NCBI RefSeq assembly: GCF_900187885.1
Contig: NZ_FYEK01000015.1
Span: 1-40,377 of the forward strand
DNA length: 40,377 bases
Direction of reading: 5' to 3'
Source of the DNA: Thermoflexus hugenholtzii JAD2
GTDB lineage: Bacteria > Chloroflexota > Anaerolineae > Thermoflexales > Thermoflexaceae
The translations under genes were made by a program, and so were the position numbers. The notes beneath the pieces are model-generated. The model worked only from the letters and a program-made list of their open reading frames with translations. It searched no databases and had not been told where the DNA came from. This document shows, one piece after another, positions 17,604 through 26,271 of the stretch. The stretch's first letter is position 1. Each line of letters starts with the position of its first letter.

Positions 17604-20261
17604 TTAGGGCCCGCCCGCGGCCTGCCGCAGGGCTTCCAGGACGCGGCCCAAGGCCTCGATCTCGGCACCGTAGGCCGCCCAGTCCCCCCGGCGGATGGCT
17701 TCCTGGGCCCGCTGATAGTGCGCGTAGGCCTCCCGGATCAGGGCGGCCACATCCCCGCCCGGAGGGGCTGAAGGGCCTGAGGGTCCCAAGACCTCCGCTC
17801 CGCCGATGGCCTGAGCCAGCGCCTGCTCCAGGGTGGGGGCCATCGCCACCCGCTGCTCGGTGGCCACGATCACCTGCTTCAGCTCCGGGATCTGCCCCTG
17901 CTCGGCCAGGAGATACAGCGGCTCCACATACAGGAAGGCCTCCCCGATGGGGATCACCAGGAGGTTCCCCCGGATGACCTGGCTGCCCCGCTGGCTCCAC
18001 AGGGTGAGCTGCGCCGAGATGGCTGGCTCCTGATCGATCCGCGCCTCGATCTGCTGCGGGCCGAAGATCAGCCGCTCCTTGGTCAGCCGATACAGGATCA
18101 CCTCCCCATATCGCCCCGGATCCGAACGGGCCGCCATCCAGGCGATCATGTTCTGCCGCCCGGAGGGCGTGAAGGGGAAGATGAGGGCGAACTCCACCGG
18201 TCCCTCTGGATCCACCCGGGTGAGCACGTAGTAGGGCTCCATCGGCTGGGGCTCGGAGCCGAAGATCTCCGTCGGGATCGCCCACACGTCCTCCTTGTTG
18301 TAAAAGGTGCGGGGATCCTGCACGTGATACGTCCGGAGGACGTCCGCCTGGATCCGGAAGAGGCCCTCCGGGTAGCGCAGATGGGCCTTGAGGCCCTCCG
18401 GCATCTCCGAGAAGTCCCGCCAGAGGGCCGGGAAGATCCGCCGCCACGCCCGGATCAGGGGCTCGTCCTCCACCACGTAGAAGGTCACCGTCCCATCGTA
18501 GGCGTCGATCACCGCCTTCACGCTGTTCCGGATGTAGTTGAGGTCCCCGTGAGGCTGGCTATACGGGTAACGATCCGTCCACGTATACGCGTCCGCCACC
18601 CAGACGATCCGGCCGTCCAGGATCACGGCGTAGGGATCCGGATCGAAGCGCAGGAAGGGAGCCAGGGTGCGGAGCCGGGTGCGGATGTCCCGCCAGAACA
18701 GGATGCGGCTCTCGGCGGTGAGGGCGCCGCTCAGGATCAGATTGGGGTCCCCGAAGTAGAGAGCGAAAAGGGCCCGCCGCGCCAGCCCGCCCAGGCGGAC
18801 GCCGGTGCGGCCCTGATACGTCGTGGTGACGTTCTCTTCCCCGCGCGGATAGTCGAACTCCGGCACGGCGGTGTTCACCAGGGCGAAGTCCACCGTCCGC
18901 TCCCCAAAGTAAATCTGCGGGCGGGTCAGGGGGATGGCGCCCGCCGGCGGGATGTCCTTCAGCAGGAACACCGGGAGGCCTTCCGGAGTGAAAGCTCGCA
19001 CCGGCACGACCACCGCGCCGTAGCCGTGGGTGAACACCAGGTGCCGGTTGACCCAGGTGCGGGCCTGAGGCGGAAGGGCGTCCAGGTCCAGCTCCCGCAC
19101 GCTCAGCATGACCTGGCGATACGTGCCATCGATGCGATAGCGATCGACATCCACGTCGACGAACACGTAGTAGGGGCGGATGCTTTGCAGCTGCTGCAGG
19201 GTCTGCAACAACGGCCGGTAATCCCACAAACGGATCCCCTCCAGGATTTCGGCGTTGGCCCGGATCTCCTCCGGGGTGGGAGCCTCACGCGGGGAGAAGA
19301 CCTGTTCATGGAAGCGCTCCAGCCCATAGGCGCCCCGGGTGAAGGCGATGCTGTGGGCGATGTAAGGGCTCTCCCGGGCCAGCTCGTTGGGCCGCACCAC
19401 CAGGGCCTGGATCAGACCCGGGTAAACCTCCAGCCCGAGGAAGGCCAGGGCAAGCCACACCCCGAACCCCAGGGCCAGAAGGGCCGGCCGGCGCAGCCGC
19501 AGGTTGAGCAGCATCCCGGCCGCGAGGAGGACCATCAGGCCGCTCAGGAGATTCAGGACGGGCAGGCGGGCGTGGACCTCCGCGTAGCCCGCCCCGAAGG
19601 CCACCGGCCGCTCCGCGTAAAGCAGCCGGTAGGCGTCGAAGCGATACCCTACCGCCATCAACAGGAAGAAAAGGGCGGCGAGGACCGAGAGATGGGCCCA
19701 TCGCCACCGCCGGGGGACCGGAAGGACCAGCGGGAAGAGGGCGGCGAGAGGGACCAGACCCCACTGGGCGGTCTCCTGCAGGGATGTCCAGAGGGGCCAC
19801 CGGAACACATACCAGCCGACGTCGAGGCCGAAGAGGGGATCGCGGACACCGAAGGACTCCGCGTTCAAGGCCAGCAGGACCCTCTCCCATTCCCCCTGGA
19901 GGGCGAGGCCGAAGAGGAAGCCGACGGCGGCGGCCAGCCCCAGCCAGAGCCGAGGGGAGCGGCCCGCCGCCCGGGCCGCGAGGAAGGCGTTCAGCCCCAG
20001 GAAGAGGAGGGCGGCGCCCCATCCGATCCCAAAAAGAGCCGCCCGGGCCTGCCACTGCGTCCACAGGATCGACTCGTAGCCCAGGTCCCGGAACCACTCC
20101 CACGTCACCCACAGGTGCAGCAGGCGATCGGGGAGGAACAGGAAAAGAACTCCCGCCCCGAAGAGCCCCAGCCCCCACCGGAGCCACCGCTCGTAGGGGA
20201 GCCGCGCCCATTCGATCTCTAGCCGTCTTCCTTCAAAACGACCCCCTCGCCGCCAGGCCAT
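17604..20261 (-). CDS. UPF0182 family membrane protein
   Basis: 885 residues. The N-terminal third has about seven hydrophobic segments (for example GLGLFGAGVLFLFL, ALFGIGWGAALLFLGLNAFLA and LSVLAALFFLLMAVGYRF). The remainder is a large extracytoplasmic domain with the family's conserved stretches: NEL(A)RESPYIAHSIAFTRGAYGL, RPYYVFVDVDVDRY, NRHLVFTHGYGAVV, PQIYFGER and DYPRGEENV. The function of UPF0182 is not established. Start: ATG at 20261 with GGAGG five bases upstream; a start at 20381 would add an unconserved stretch. A minus-strand TACAAT at 20323-20328 may be its -10 box. Confidence 0.9.
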   Translation of the reverse strand: MAWRRGGRFEGRRLEIEWARLPYERWLRWGLGLFGAGVLFLFLPDRLLHLWVTWEWFRDLGYESILWTQWQARAALFGIGWGAALLFLGLNAFLAARAAGRSPRLWLGLAAAVGFLFGLALQGEWERVLLALNAESFGVRDPLFGLDVGWYVFRWPLWTSLQETAQWGLVPLAALFPLVLPVPRRWRWAHLSVLAALFFLLMAVGYRFDAYRLLYAERPVAFGAGYAEVHARLPVLNLLSGLMVLLAAGMLLNLRLRRPALLALGFGVWLALAFLGLEVYPGLIQALVVRPNELARESPYIAHSIAFTRGAYGLERFHEQVFSPREAPTPEEIRANAEILEGIRLWDYRPLLQTLQQLQSIRPYYVFVDVDVDRYRIDGTYRQVMLSVRELDLDALPPQARTWVNRHLVFTHGYGAVVVPVRAFTPEGLPVFLLKDIPPAGAIPLTRPQIYFGERTVDFALVNTAVPEFDYPRGEENVTTTYQGRTGVRLGGLARRALFALYFGDPNLILSGALTAESRILFWRDIRTRLRTLAPFLRFDPDPYAVILDGRIVWVADAYTWTDRYPYSQPHGDLNYIRNSVKAVIDAYDGTVTFYVVEDEPLIRAWRRIFPALWRDFSEMPEGLKAHLRYPEGLFRIQADVLRTYHVQDPRTFYNKEDVWAIPTEIFGSEPQPMEPYYVLTRVDPEGPVEFALIFPFTPSGRQNMIAWMAARSDPGRYGEVILYRLTKERLIFGPQQIEARIDQEPAISAQLTLWSQRGSQVIRGNLLVIPIGEAFLYVEPLYLLAEQGQIPELKQVIVATEQRVAMAPTLEQALAQAIGGAEVLGPSGPSAPPGGDVAALIREAYAHYQRAQEAIRRGDWAAYGAEIEALGRVLEALRQAAGGP

Positions 20262-20322
20262 CCCAACCTCCCGGGCAGGATGTGCAGCGTCCTCCGAATC
20301 CGAACGGCGATCGCGCGTCTCT

Positions 20323-20328
20323 ATTGTA
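20323..20328 (-). promoter_or_regulatory. Candidate -10 box of the UPF0182 gene
   Basis: TACAAT on the minus strand, about 60 bases upstream of the chosen start. The -35 region is weak. Confidence 0.35.
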
Positions 20329-20442
20329 GGGGATGTGGTGGGGCTCGGACATCCGTAGGCAAGCGTGCGCGTCGGAGGCACCGGCCCTGGATGCCAGGTT
20401 GTTCCTCGATGTGTCCTTCACCGAAGGATCGATGGATGTATC

Positions 20443-20610
20443 GGAGCGGCTTCCGCCGCGACCCTTGCGTGATCGAAAACCCAGTGGTTCGAAGTTGTCA
20501 GAGCCGCTTTTGCTGCGGCCCTTGCGTCGTCGAAGGCGGAGGTTCGGGGCTAAAGCCCCTCCTACAAAAACCGCCTTTCGTAGGAGGGGCTCCCATCGCG
20601 ACCCTTTGCG
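20443..20610. repeat. REP-like palindrome cluster A
   Basis: Four copies in the 401-base gap between UPF0182 and gatB: 20443-20463 (plus), 20501-20521 (plus, degenerate), 20542-20565 (minus) and 20580-20603 (plus). A full copy starts with GTAGGAG, then has arms CGGC/GCCG or GGGC/GCCC around a short loop, then CGACC or CGAAC. The minus and plus copies at 20542 and 20580 face each other head to head across 14 bases. Copies are followed by a tail like TTGCGTGATCGAAAA. No gene is seen in this gap. Confidence 0.8.
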
Positions 20611-20662
20611 TTCTCGAGTTCAGGGCTCCGGGCGGAAGTTCCCTTCTGCCGGAGGATGGACG

Positions 20663-22132
20663 CTAAGAAGGTCCTGCGGACCGGCGCGCCTCCAGGGCTT
20701 CGCGGACCAGCTCGTTGACCCGCTGGGGATCGGCTTGGCCGCGGGTGGCGCGCATCACCTGGCCGACGAACCACTTCAGCACGCCCTCCTTGCCCCGCAG
20801 GTAGCTCTCCACCTCCCGGGGGTTCTCCTCGATGACCCGGAGGACGATCGCCCGCAGGGCTTCCACATCCCGGATTTGGGTGAGCCCCCTGGCTTCCACG
20901 ATCCGACGAGGGGCCTCGCCGGTCTCAAAGGCCTCCCGAAGGACCATCTTCCCGGTGTTCAGGTTGATCTCCCCCCGCTGGACCATGCGGATCAGGTCCA
21001 CCAGGGCGGTGGGAGGGACGCGCACTTCCCCGATCTCCACGCCCGCCTCGTTCATCAGGCGGAAGAGCTCGCCGGTGATCCAGGTCGCCAGGGTTCGGGG
21101 CTCGAGGGGAGGATCTCCCTGGCGGGCATGGCGCACAGCCTCCTCAAAGTAATCCGCCACGGCGTGATCCTCGGTGAGCAGGTCGGCCTCGTAGCGGGTG
21201 AGGCCGTATTCCCGTTCGAAGCGCTCCCGGCGCGCCCGGGGCAGCTCCGGGAGCATGGCCCGGATCCGCTCCACCCACTCCCGGGAGATCGCCAGCGGAG
21301 GGATGTCCGGCTCGGGGAAGTAGCGGTAATCGTGGGCGTGCTCCTTGCCGCGCTGGGGGACGGTGACCCCGCGGGCCTCGTCCCAGCCCATGGTCTCCTG
21401 CTCCACCTGCCCGCCGGCGCGCACGATCTCGATCTGCCGCCGGATCTCATATTCCACCGCCCGCACCAGGGCCCGGAAGCTGTTCAGGTTCTTGATCTCG
21501 GTGCGTGTCCCCAGCCGCGTCTCCCCTTTCGGGCGCACCGAGACGTTGGCCTCGAAGCGGATGACGCCCTTCTCCATATCTCCGGAGTTCACCCGGAGGT
21601 AGCGGAGCAGCGTGCGCAGAGCGATGGCGAAGGCCTTAACTTCCTCCACCGAGTGCATGTCGGGCTCCGTGACGATCTCCATCAGGGGGACGCCGGCGCG
21701 GTTGAAGTCCACCAGGGTGGCGCCGCCCACGTGGATCAGCTTCCCGGTGTCCTCCTCGATGTGAACCCGGCGGATGCGCACCCGCTTCGTCCCCGTCGGT
21801 GTGTCGATCTCCAGATAGCCGTTCAGGCAGAGGGGGTAATCATACATGGAGCGCTGATACTCGGAGGGGAGGTCCGGGTAGAAATAGTTCTTCCGATAGA
21901 ACAGGCTGTATTCAGCGATCTCGCAGTTCAGGGCCAGGCCGGTGAGGATGGTCCACTCGATGGCCCGCTGGTTGGGGACAGGGAGCGTGCCGGGCATCCC
22001 GGCGCAGACCGGGCAGACATAGCGGTTCGGCTCCGCCGTGGTGCTGTCCACCACCGGGCACGGGCAGAACATCTTGGAGCGGGTCTGCAGCTCCGCGTGG
22101 ATCTCCAGGCCGATCACCGGCTCGAACTCCAC
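20663..22132 (-). CDS. gatB: Aspartyl/glutamyl-tRNA amidotransferase subunit B
   Basis: 489 residues. Kinase subunit of GatCAB, which converts Glu-tRNA(Gln) and/or Asp-tRNA(Asn) to the amidated form. Motifs: [17 protein letters not shown] (6-22), zinc ligands Cys23, Cys25, Cys40 and Cys43 in CPCP and CPVC, and [10 protein letters not shown]. The C-terminal YqeY-like tail has [20 protein letters not shown]. Start: GTG at 22132, chosen because AAGGAGGTGA precedes it. gatA and gatC are not in the window. It lies 11 bases downstream of the nucleotidyltransferase gene and is probably co-transcribed with it. Confidence 0.95.
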   Translation of the reverse strand: MEFEPVIGLEIHAELQTRSKMFCPCPVVDSTTAEPNRYVCPVCAGMPGTLPVPNQRAIEWTILTGLALNCEIAEYSLFYRKNYFYPDLPSEYQRSMYDYPLCLNGYLEIDTPTGTKRVRIRRVHIEEDTGKLIHVGGATLVDFNRAGVPLMEIVTEPDMHSVEEVKAFAIALRTLLRYLRVNSGDMEKGVIRFEANVSVRPKGETRLGTRTEIKNLNSFRALVRAVEYEIRRQIEIVRAGGQVEQETMGWDEARGVTVPQRGKEHAHDYRYFPEPDIPPLAISREWVERIRAMLPELPRARRERFEREYGLTRYEADLLTEDHAVADYFEEAVRHARQGDPPLEPRTLATWITGELFRLMNEAGVEIGEVRVPPTALVDLIRMVQRGEINLNTGKMVLREAFETGEAPRRIVEARGLTQIRDVEALRAIVLRVIEENPREVESYLRGKEGVLKWFVGQVMRATRGQADPQRVNELVREALEARRSAGPS

Positions 22133-22143
22133 CGGTCACCTCC

Positions 22144-22560
22144 TTATGCTTGAGGATCTGATCCCTGTGTCCCTGGCGAGGACCCTTCCGGGAGGGCTTT
22201 CTCCCGTTCCCACACCCACCGAACTTCCTCCCGCAGGATGCGGCCGAAGCGGCTGTCCGGATCGATGCGCTCCCATTCCTCCTGCGTATAAACCAGGATA
22301 TCGGCGGGCACAGGGAGCTCCTCGATCGGCCACTGGGCGGCCCGGGATATGAAGGGCTGGTCGGAGCGCGCCACGATGATCACCACGTCCAGATCGCTGC
22401 CCACCCCCCAGTCGCCCCGGGCGTAGGAGCCGAAGTAGCCCACCCGGAGGACCTCGGGGTGGGCGGCGGCGATCCGACGGCTCCAGGCCCGCACCGCTGC
22501 CTCAACCTCCCGGGCGTCCGGCCAGGTGCGCACGGACGAACTCAAGGATTTCACGGGCAT
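22144..22560 (-). CDS. MNT-type nucleotidyltransferase (MntA-like antitoxin candidate)
   Basis: 138 residues. Minimal nucleotidyltransferase: GSYARGDWGVGSDLDV (44-59) gives the GSx10DxD catalytic motif with Asp56 and Asp58. In MntA/HepT systems this enzyme adds AMP units to the HEPN toxin and silences it. Start: ATG at 22560 with AGGAGG nine bases upstream, inside the 3' end of the HEPN gene (59-base overlap). The pair sits directly upstream of gatB. Catalytic residues look intact. Confidence 0.85.
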   Translation of the reverse strand: MPVKSLSSSVRTWPDAREVEAAVRAWSRRIAAAHPEVLRVGYFGSYARGDWGVGSDLDVVIIVARSDQPFISRAAQWPIEELPVPADILVYTQEEWERIDPDSRFGRILREEVRWVWEREKALPEGSSPGTQGSDPQA

Positions 22561-22906
22561 AGCGGATGGCCTCCTCGCTCTGAAGGGGCCCGTAATGTTC
22601 AAAGGGCGCGCCCTCGGGATGGCTGTTCGGATAGCGGGGAGGGATGTAGTAACCGTCCAGCACGCGGGCCCTTTCGATTAACAGGGGCGGGACCTGGAGG
22701 GAGGAGGGGAGCTCGCGGAGCAGCCGGGCGATGACGCGTCCCCATGCCTCCTGTCCCCAGTAGAGGTGAAGGGCCTTCACCGCTTTCTCCGCCGCCTGAT
22801 GGGCCGCGAAGCACGCCCACTCGTGACGGCCGGCCCGCATCGAATCCTCCGCCTGCTCCAGATCCCGCTCCGCCTGTCGGAACCAGTCCATATGCCGGGC
22901 AGGCAT
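22502..22906 (-). CDS. HEPN domain protein (HepT-like toxin candidate)
   Basis: 134 residues, helical. MDWFRQAERDLEQAEDSM, FAAHQAAEKAVKAL and YYIPPRYPNSHPEG are typical of the HEPN family partnered with MNT proteins. The RYPNSH stretch (Arg91 to His96) fits the RX4-6H RNase motif. Partner of the overlapping nucleotidyltransferase. HEPN toxins cut RNA; other HEPN-MNT pairs are uncharacterised. Start: ATG at 22906 with GGGAGGG just upstream. Confidence 0.85.
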   Translation of the reverse strand: MPARHMDWFRQAERDLEQAEDSMRAGRHEWACFAAHQAAEKAVKALHLYWGQEAWGRVIARLLRELPSSLQVPPLLIERARVLDGYYIPPRYPNSHPEGAPFEHYGPLQSEEAIRYAREILEFVRAHLAGRPGG

Positions 22907-23101
22907 GCTCCCTCCCCGAACCGTGGATCGATGATTTCCGCCTCTTAATTTAACTCAAATCGCGGGACGGGGCCGGGAAGGCCCAGATCGCCTTCCGGAG
23001 GTTCATTTTTCCGTCGGCGCCCGGCCCGTGCGGGGAAAGCATCCCGGGAAGGTATGGAAGAAGCGGCGTAAAATTTTAACAAATGGGCCTGGGGATAGGA
23101 G

Positions 23102-24364
23102 ATGGGCAGGGGGTGTGGGTGGTGGGTGATGCTCCTCCTGATCGGCCTCGCGGCGGCCTGCGCGCCCCCCTCCGGTTTCCAGCTGCCTGATGATCCCATG
23201 GCGCGCGTCCTGGGGCGGCGGGTGGGTCGCATCGTCATCGTGGGGGGAGATGGGAACCTGTATCTAACGGATCAGAGCGGCCTGCGCCGCCAGGCCCTGA
23301 CGGAGGACGCGGGACCGACGGCCGAGGGCCGCCGGGCTTACCGGCTCCCCGCTTGGTCTCCAGACGGACAGCGCCTGGCGGTTTTCGAGGTCCTGAGCGC
23401 GGAGACGACGACCACGCGGGTGATCGGACTGGAGCTCCCAGCCGGACATCCGCCCGTTCGCCAGGTGTGGGGGGAGTGGAGGGGGGAGGAGCCAGCGCTC
23501 CTGCGTTGGCTGGACTCCCGATCGCTGCTCGCCTTGAGCCGAACCGGGACCGGCGCGCGCGCCGGCTACGCCCTGCGGGTCCTGGAGGCGGAGGGCAGCC
23601 CGGTCGTCCTGGCCCGGGGGACGCCGCTGTTCTTCAGCTGGAACCCCGTGCGGCGGACGATGGCGCTGCATCGGGAGGGGCGTTATCTGGAGCTTCGAGC
23701 CCTCGACCGCGAGGAGATCGAGCGGCGCTCCGACCGCACAGCGGCGTTCAACGCGCCGGCCTGGTCCCCGGACGGTCGCTGGCTGGTCTGGGCGGAGCGG
23801 GAAGGGGATATCAGCGTCCTTCGGCTGGAGGGGGTCGATCCGCCGACCTCCCGCACGGTCCTCACCTTCACCGGCGGGGTGGCCTTCGCCTGGTCCCCGA
23901 CAGGCCGCTATCTTGCCCTCATCACGGATCCGACCACGACTCTCCCGCGCATCGGACCGTTGGATCTCTACGATGCGGAATCGGGTCAGCAGATCCGGCT
24001 GGACGATCAGTCCAACCTGGCGCTCTTCTGGTCCCATGACGGCCGGCGGTTGCTGGCGTTCCGCCTCCTGGAAGCCGACCCGGCTTCGGGGCAGGTCCTG
24101 TTGCAGGCCCGCGTCTATGAGCCTCCGGGGAAGGGGGCGCGGGAGCTGGGGGCGTTCATCCCCACCCGTTCCTTCCTGGAGGTCCTCGCTTTCTTCGACG
24201 TCTTCCAGTCCTCCGCTTCCCTCTGGTCGCCGGACGATCGGTTCGTTCTGATCGCGGCGCTGGAGCCGGGCGGGGAGGCGGGGATCTACGCGCTCCATGC
24301 CTCGGGCTGGCTGGAGCCCCGCCGGCTGGGGGATGGAGTGCTGGCCTTCTGGTCCCCTCGCTGA
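23102..24364 (+). CDS. TolB-like beta-propeller lipoprotein
   Basis: 420 residues. Signal peptide with lipobox LAAAC (Cys20). At least six PD40/TolB-type blades are marked by LPAWSPDGQRLAVF, APAWSPDGRWLVWAE, AFAWSPTGRYLALI, LFWSHDGRRLLAF, LWSPDDRFVLIAA and AFWSPR at the very end. Such propellers are usually binding or scaffold proteins on the cell surface; no enzyme site is visible. Start: ATG at 23102, with GGGGATAGGAG directly in front. A TAAAAT lies at 23069-23074. It ends six bases from the convergent FtsH-like gene. Confidence 0.87.
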   Translation: MGRGCGWWVMLLLIGLAAACAPPSGFQLPDDPMARVLGRRVGRIVIVGGDGNLYLTDQSGLRRQALTEDAGPTAEGRRAYRLPAWSPDGQRLAVFEVLSAETTTTRVIGLELPAGHPPVRQVWGEWRGEEPALLRWLDSRSLLALSRTGTGARAGYALRVLEAEGSPVVLARGTPLFFSWNPVRRTMALHREGRYLELRALDREEIERRSDRTAAFNAPAWSPDGRWLVWAEREGDISVLRLEGVDPPTSRTVLTFTGGVAFAWSPTGRYLALITDPTTTLPRIGPLDLYDAESGQQIRLDDQSNLALFWSHDGRRLLAFRLLEADPASGQVLLQARVYEPPGKGARELGAFIPTRSFLEVLAFFDVFQSSASLWSPDDRFVLIAALEPGGEAGIYALHASGWLEPRRLGDGVLAFWSPR

Positions 24365-24370
24365 CCGTTC

Positions 24371-26095
24371 TCAGGCGCCCGAAGAGGGGGAAGCCGGGAT
24401 CGGGACGGGGAGGGCGATGGGCTGACCGGCGCGGGCGGCTTCGATGACCGCGATCACCTCGTTCCCGGAGAGATCGTGGCGCTCCAGCAGGGCCTGGGCC
24501 ACTGCCTCCACCTCAGCGGCGTGCTCCCGCAACAGACGTTCCACTTTCTCCTCGCACTCCGCCCAGAACCGCTCGATGATCTCTTGATAGCGCTCCGGCT
24601 CCTCCGGCTTCAGCGGATGGAACCCGAAATAGCCCAGATCCAGCAGGGTCAGGATCCGCCGGCGGACGTGCTGGAAATCGGCGCTGGCGCCGGTCCAGTA
24701 TTCGCCCATGAAGATCTTGGTGGCCACGTGCCCGGCCAGGGAGACCATGATCTCCGCCACCAGGCGCCGCAGGGGGACAGTGTAGAGCTCCTGTTTGGGG
24801 GCGCTGTGGACGTAGCCCAGGGCGCCGGGCATGTTGGTGCGGCGGATCAGGGAGGCGCGGATGATGCGCTCGTCCGGCAGCAAATAATACTGGGCGACGG
24901 CGTGGCCGGCTTCGTGATAGGCCACTTGGCGCCGCTGGATCGGATCCATCTCGGCGATGGGGTTCTCCAGGCCCATGGCCTGCTCTTGGAGGGCCAGCTC
25001 GATGTCCCGTTGGGTGATGTAATCCCGCCCGTTGAACAGGGCGATGCGCACCGCATCCTTGGTGATGGCGGCCATGATCTTGGCCGGGGTGGCCCAGGCG
25101 GTGTCGGCCACCAGGGATTCGATATCGATGTTCGGGTCATGCTTGACCTTGGACAGATAGCCTTTGATGATCTCCCGCCGCCCCGCTCGATCGGGCAGAT
25201 CCACGTAGATGATGCGGTCGAACCGCCCCGGGCGCACCAGGGCCGGGTCCAGGGCGTCGGGGCGGTTGGTGGCGCCCATGAAGAGCACGTGCCAGTTGCG
25301 GGGCGGAGGGCGTTTCCCCAGAAGCCGATAGATCCGCCCTTTGATGCGTTCCCAGCGGGTGAGCTGGGTGATGCCGTCCATCTCGTACAGAAGTCGGGTC
25401 AGGGCTCCGGTGCCCCCCCAGCCGAACCAGCCCAGGGGGCCGACGCGCTCGCCCCCCATCACCCCACCCCGGCTGGCACCGACGGCGTCGATCTCATCGA
25501 TGTAGGCGATGCAGGCTCCGTATTCCCGGGCGAGCTTGCGGGCCTTCCCCACGAACCACATCATCTTGAGCACATCCACTCCCCAGAACATCGAGCGGAA
25601 GCTGGAGCCCTCGATGGAGATGAAGGGGATGCCCGCCTCGCCGGCGATGGCCTTGGCCAGCATGGTCTTGCCGGTGCCGGGAGGGCCGGCCAGCAGGATG
25701 CCGTTGATGAACTGCCCGCCCATCTTCACGAAGCGCTCCCGGTTCGAGAGCAGATCGATCCACTGCCGGACCAGGCGCACCAGGTTCTCTTGGCCCCAGT
25801 AATCCGCCAAGGTGACCTGTTTGGGATCACCAGGCTTGATGACCTCCACCCGGCTGCGGGACATGAACCAGAAGAGCGCCACGAATTGGATGATGACGAA
25901 GGTGATGGCGAAGAGGAGCTGGAGGGCGAAGCGTAGCAGCAGGATCAGTGCGTTCAGGACCACCGGCTCCACGTAGGCCCAGTAACCCAATCCGCCCAGG
26001 CCGACGATCCAGATCCCCCGACGCCACCACCAGTGCCAGCCGCGTGTCAGGATCCGCTGCACGCGGGATCGCAAGGGCCGCCCGGTCTTGCCCAT
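24371..26095 (-). CDS. Divergent FtsH-like membrane AAA+ zinc metalloprotease
   Basis: 574 residues. Two transmembrane segments (about 26-42 and 47-78) without the usual periplasmic domain between them. AAA+ domain: Walker A GPPGTGKT (137-144), Walker B IAYIDEIDAVGASR (196-209) and the second region of homology ATNRPDALDPALVRPGRFDR (275-294). M41 protease: HEAGH at 394-398 and TGASADFQHV, where FtsH has a SNDL-like stretch for the third zinc ligand. Odd points: the pore loop is MFWGVDV where FtsH has a FVGxGAxR-like loop, and about 40 extra residues rich in Gly, Trp and Arg lie between Walker B and the second region. Probably a membrane-protein quality-control protease; it may be a paralog beside a standard FtsH. 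Start: ATG at 26095 with AGGAGG five bases upstream. Confidence 0.87.
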   Translation of the reverse strand: MGKTGRPLRSRVQRILTRGWHWWWRRGIWIVGLGGLGYWAYVEPVVLNALILLLRFALQLLFAITFVIIQFVALFWFMSRSRVEVIKPGDPKQVTLADYWGQENLVRLVRQWIDLLSNRERFVKMGGQFINGILLAGPPGTGKTMLAKAIAGEAGIPFISIEGSSFRSMFWGVDVLKMMWFVGKARKLAREYGACIAYIDEIDAVGASRGGVMGGERVGPLGWFGWGGTGALTRLLYEMDGITQLTRWERIKGRIYRLLGKRPPPRNWHVLFMGATNRPDALDPALVRPGRFDRIIYVDLPDRAGRREIIKGYLSKVKHDPNIDIESLVADTAWATPAKIMAAITKDAVRIALFNGRDYITQRDIELALQEQAMGLENPIAEMDPIQRRQVAYHEAGHAVAQYYLLPDERIIRASLIRRTNMPGALGYVHSAPKQELYTVPLRRLVAEIMVSLAGHVATKIFMGEYWTGASADFQHVRRRILTLLDLGYFGFHPLKPEEPERYQEIIERFWAECEEKVERLLREHAAEVEAVAQALLERHDLSGNEVIAVIEAARAGQPIALPVPIPASPSSGA

Positions 26096-26227
26096 CGCCG
26101 CCTCCTGATCCGCCGTTGCGGGCGATCCGGTAAGGGCGGAACGGGGTTTTCATCAGAGGATAAGCCTCAGCGGGCGTTTGGCGGGATGCTCCCTGCGCGG
26201 ATCGCCCGATCCCTGGCTTTCTTTAAC

Positions 26228-26236
26228 ATTTTAGCA
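26228..26236 (-). promoter_or_regulatory. Extended -10 promoter of the FtsH-like gene
   Basis: TGCTAAAAT on the minus strand in the 176-base gap after rodA, about 130 bases before the FtsH-like start. Same core as the rbfA and ABC ATPase promoters. Confidence 0.5.
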
Positions 26237-26271
26237 CGACGGGGGGAGGACGGCCTCTTTCAAAGAGGAAT

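Noticed and set aside
18324-20222. 632-codon plus-strand open frame
   Set aside because: It lies antisense to the UPF0182 gene, has low-complexity Pro/Gln/Arg composition and no ribosome site; it is a by-product of high G+C content.
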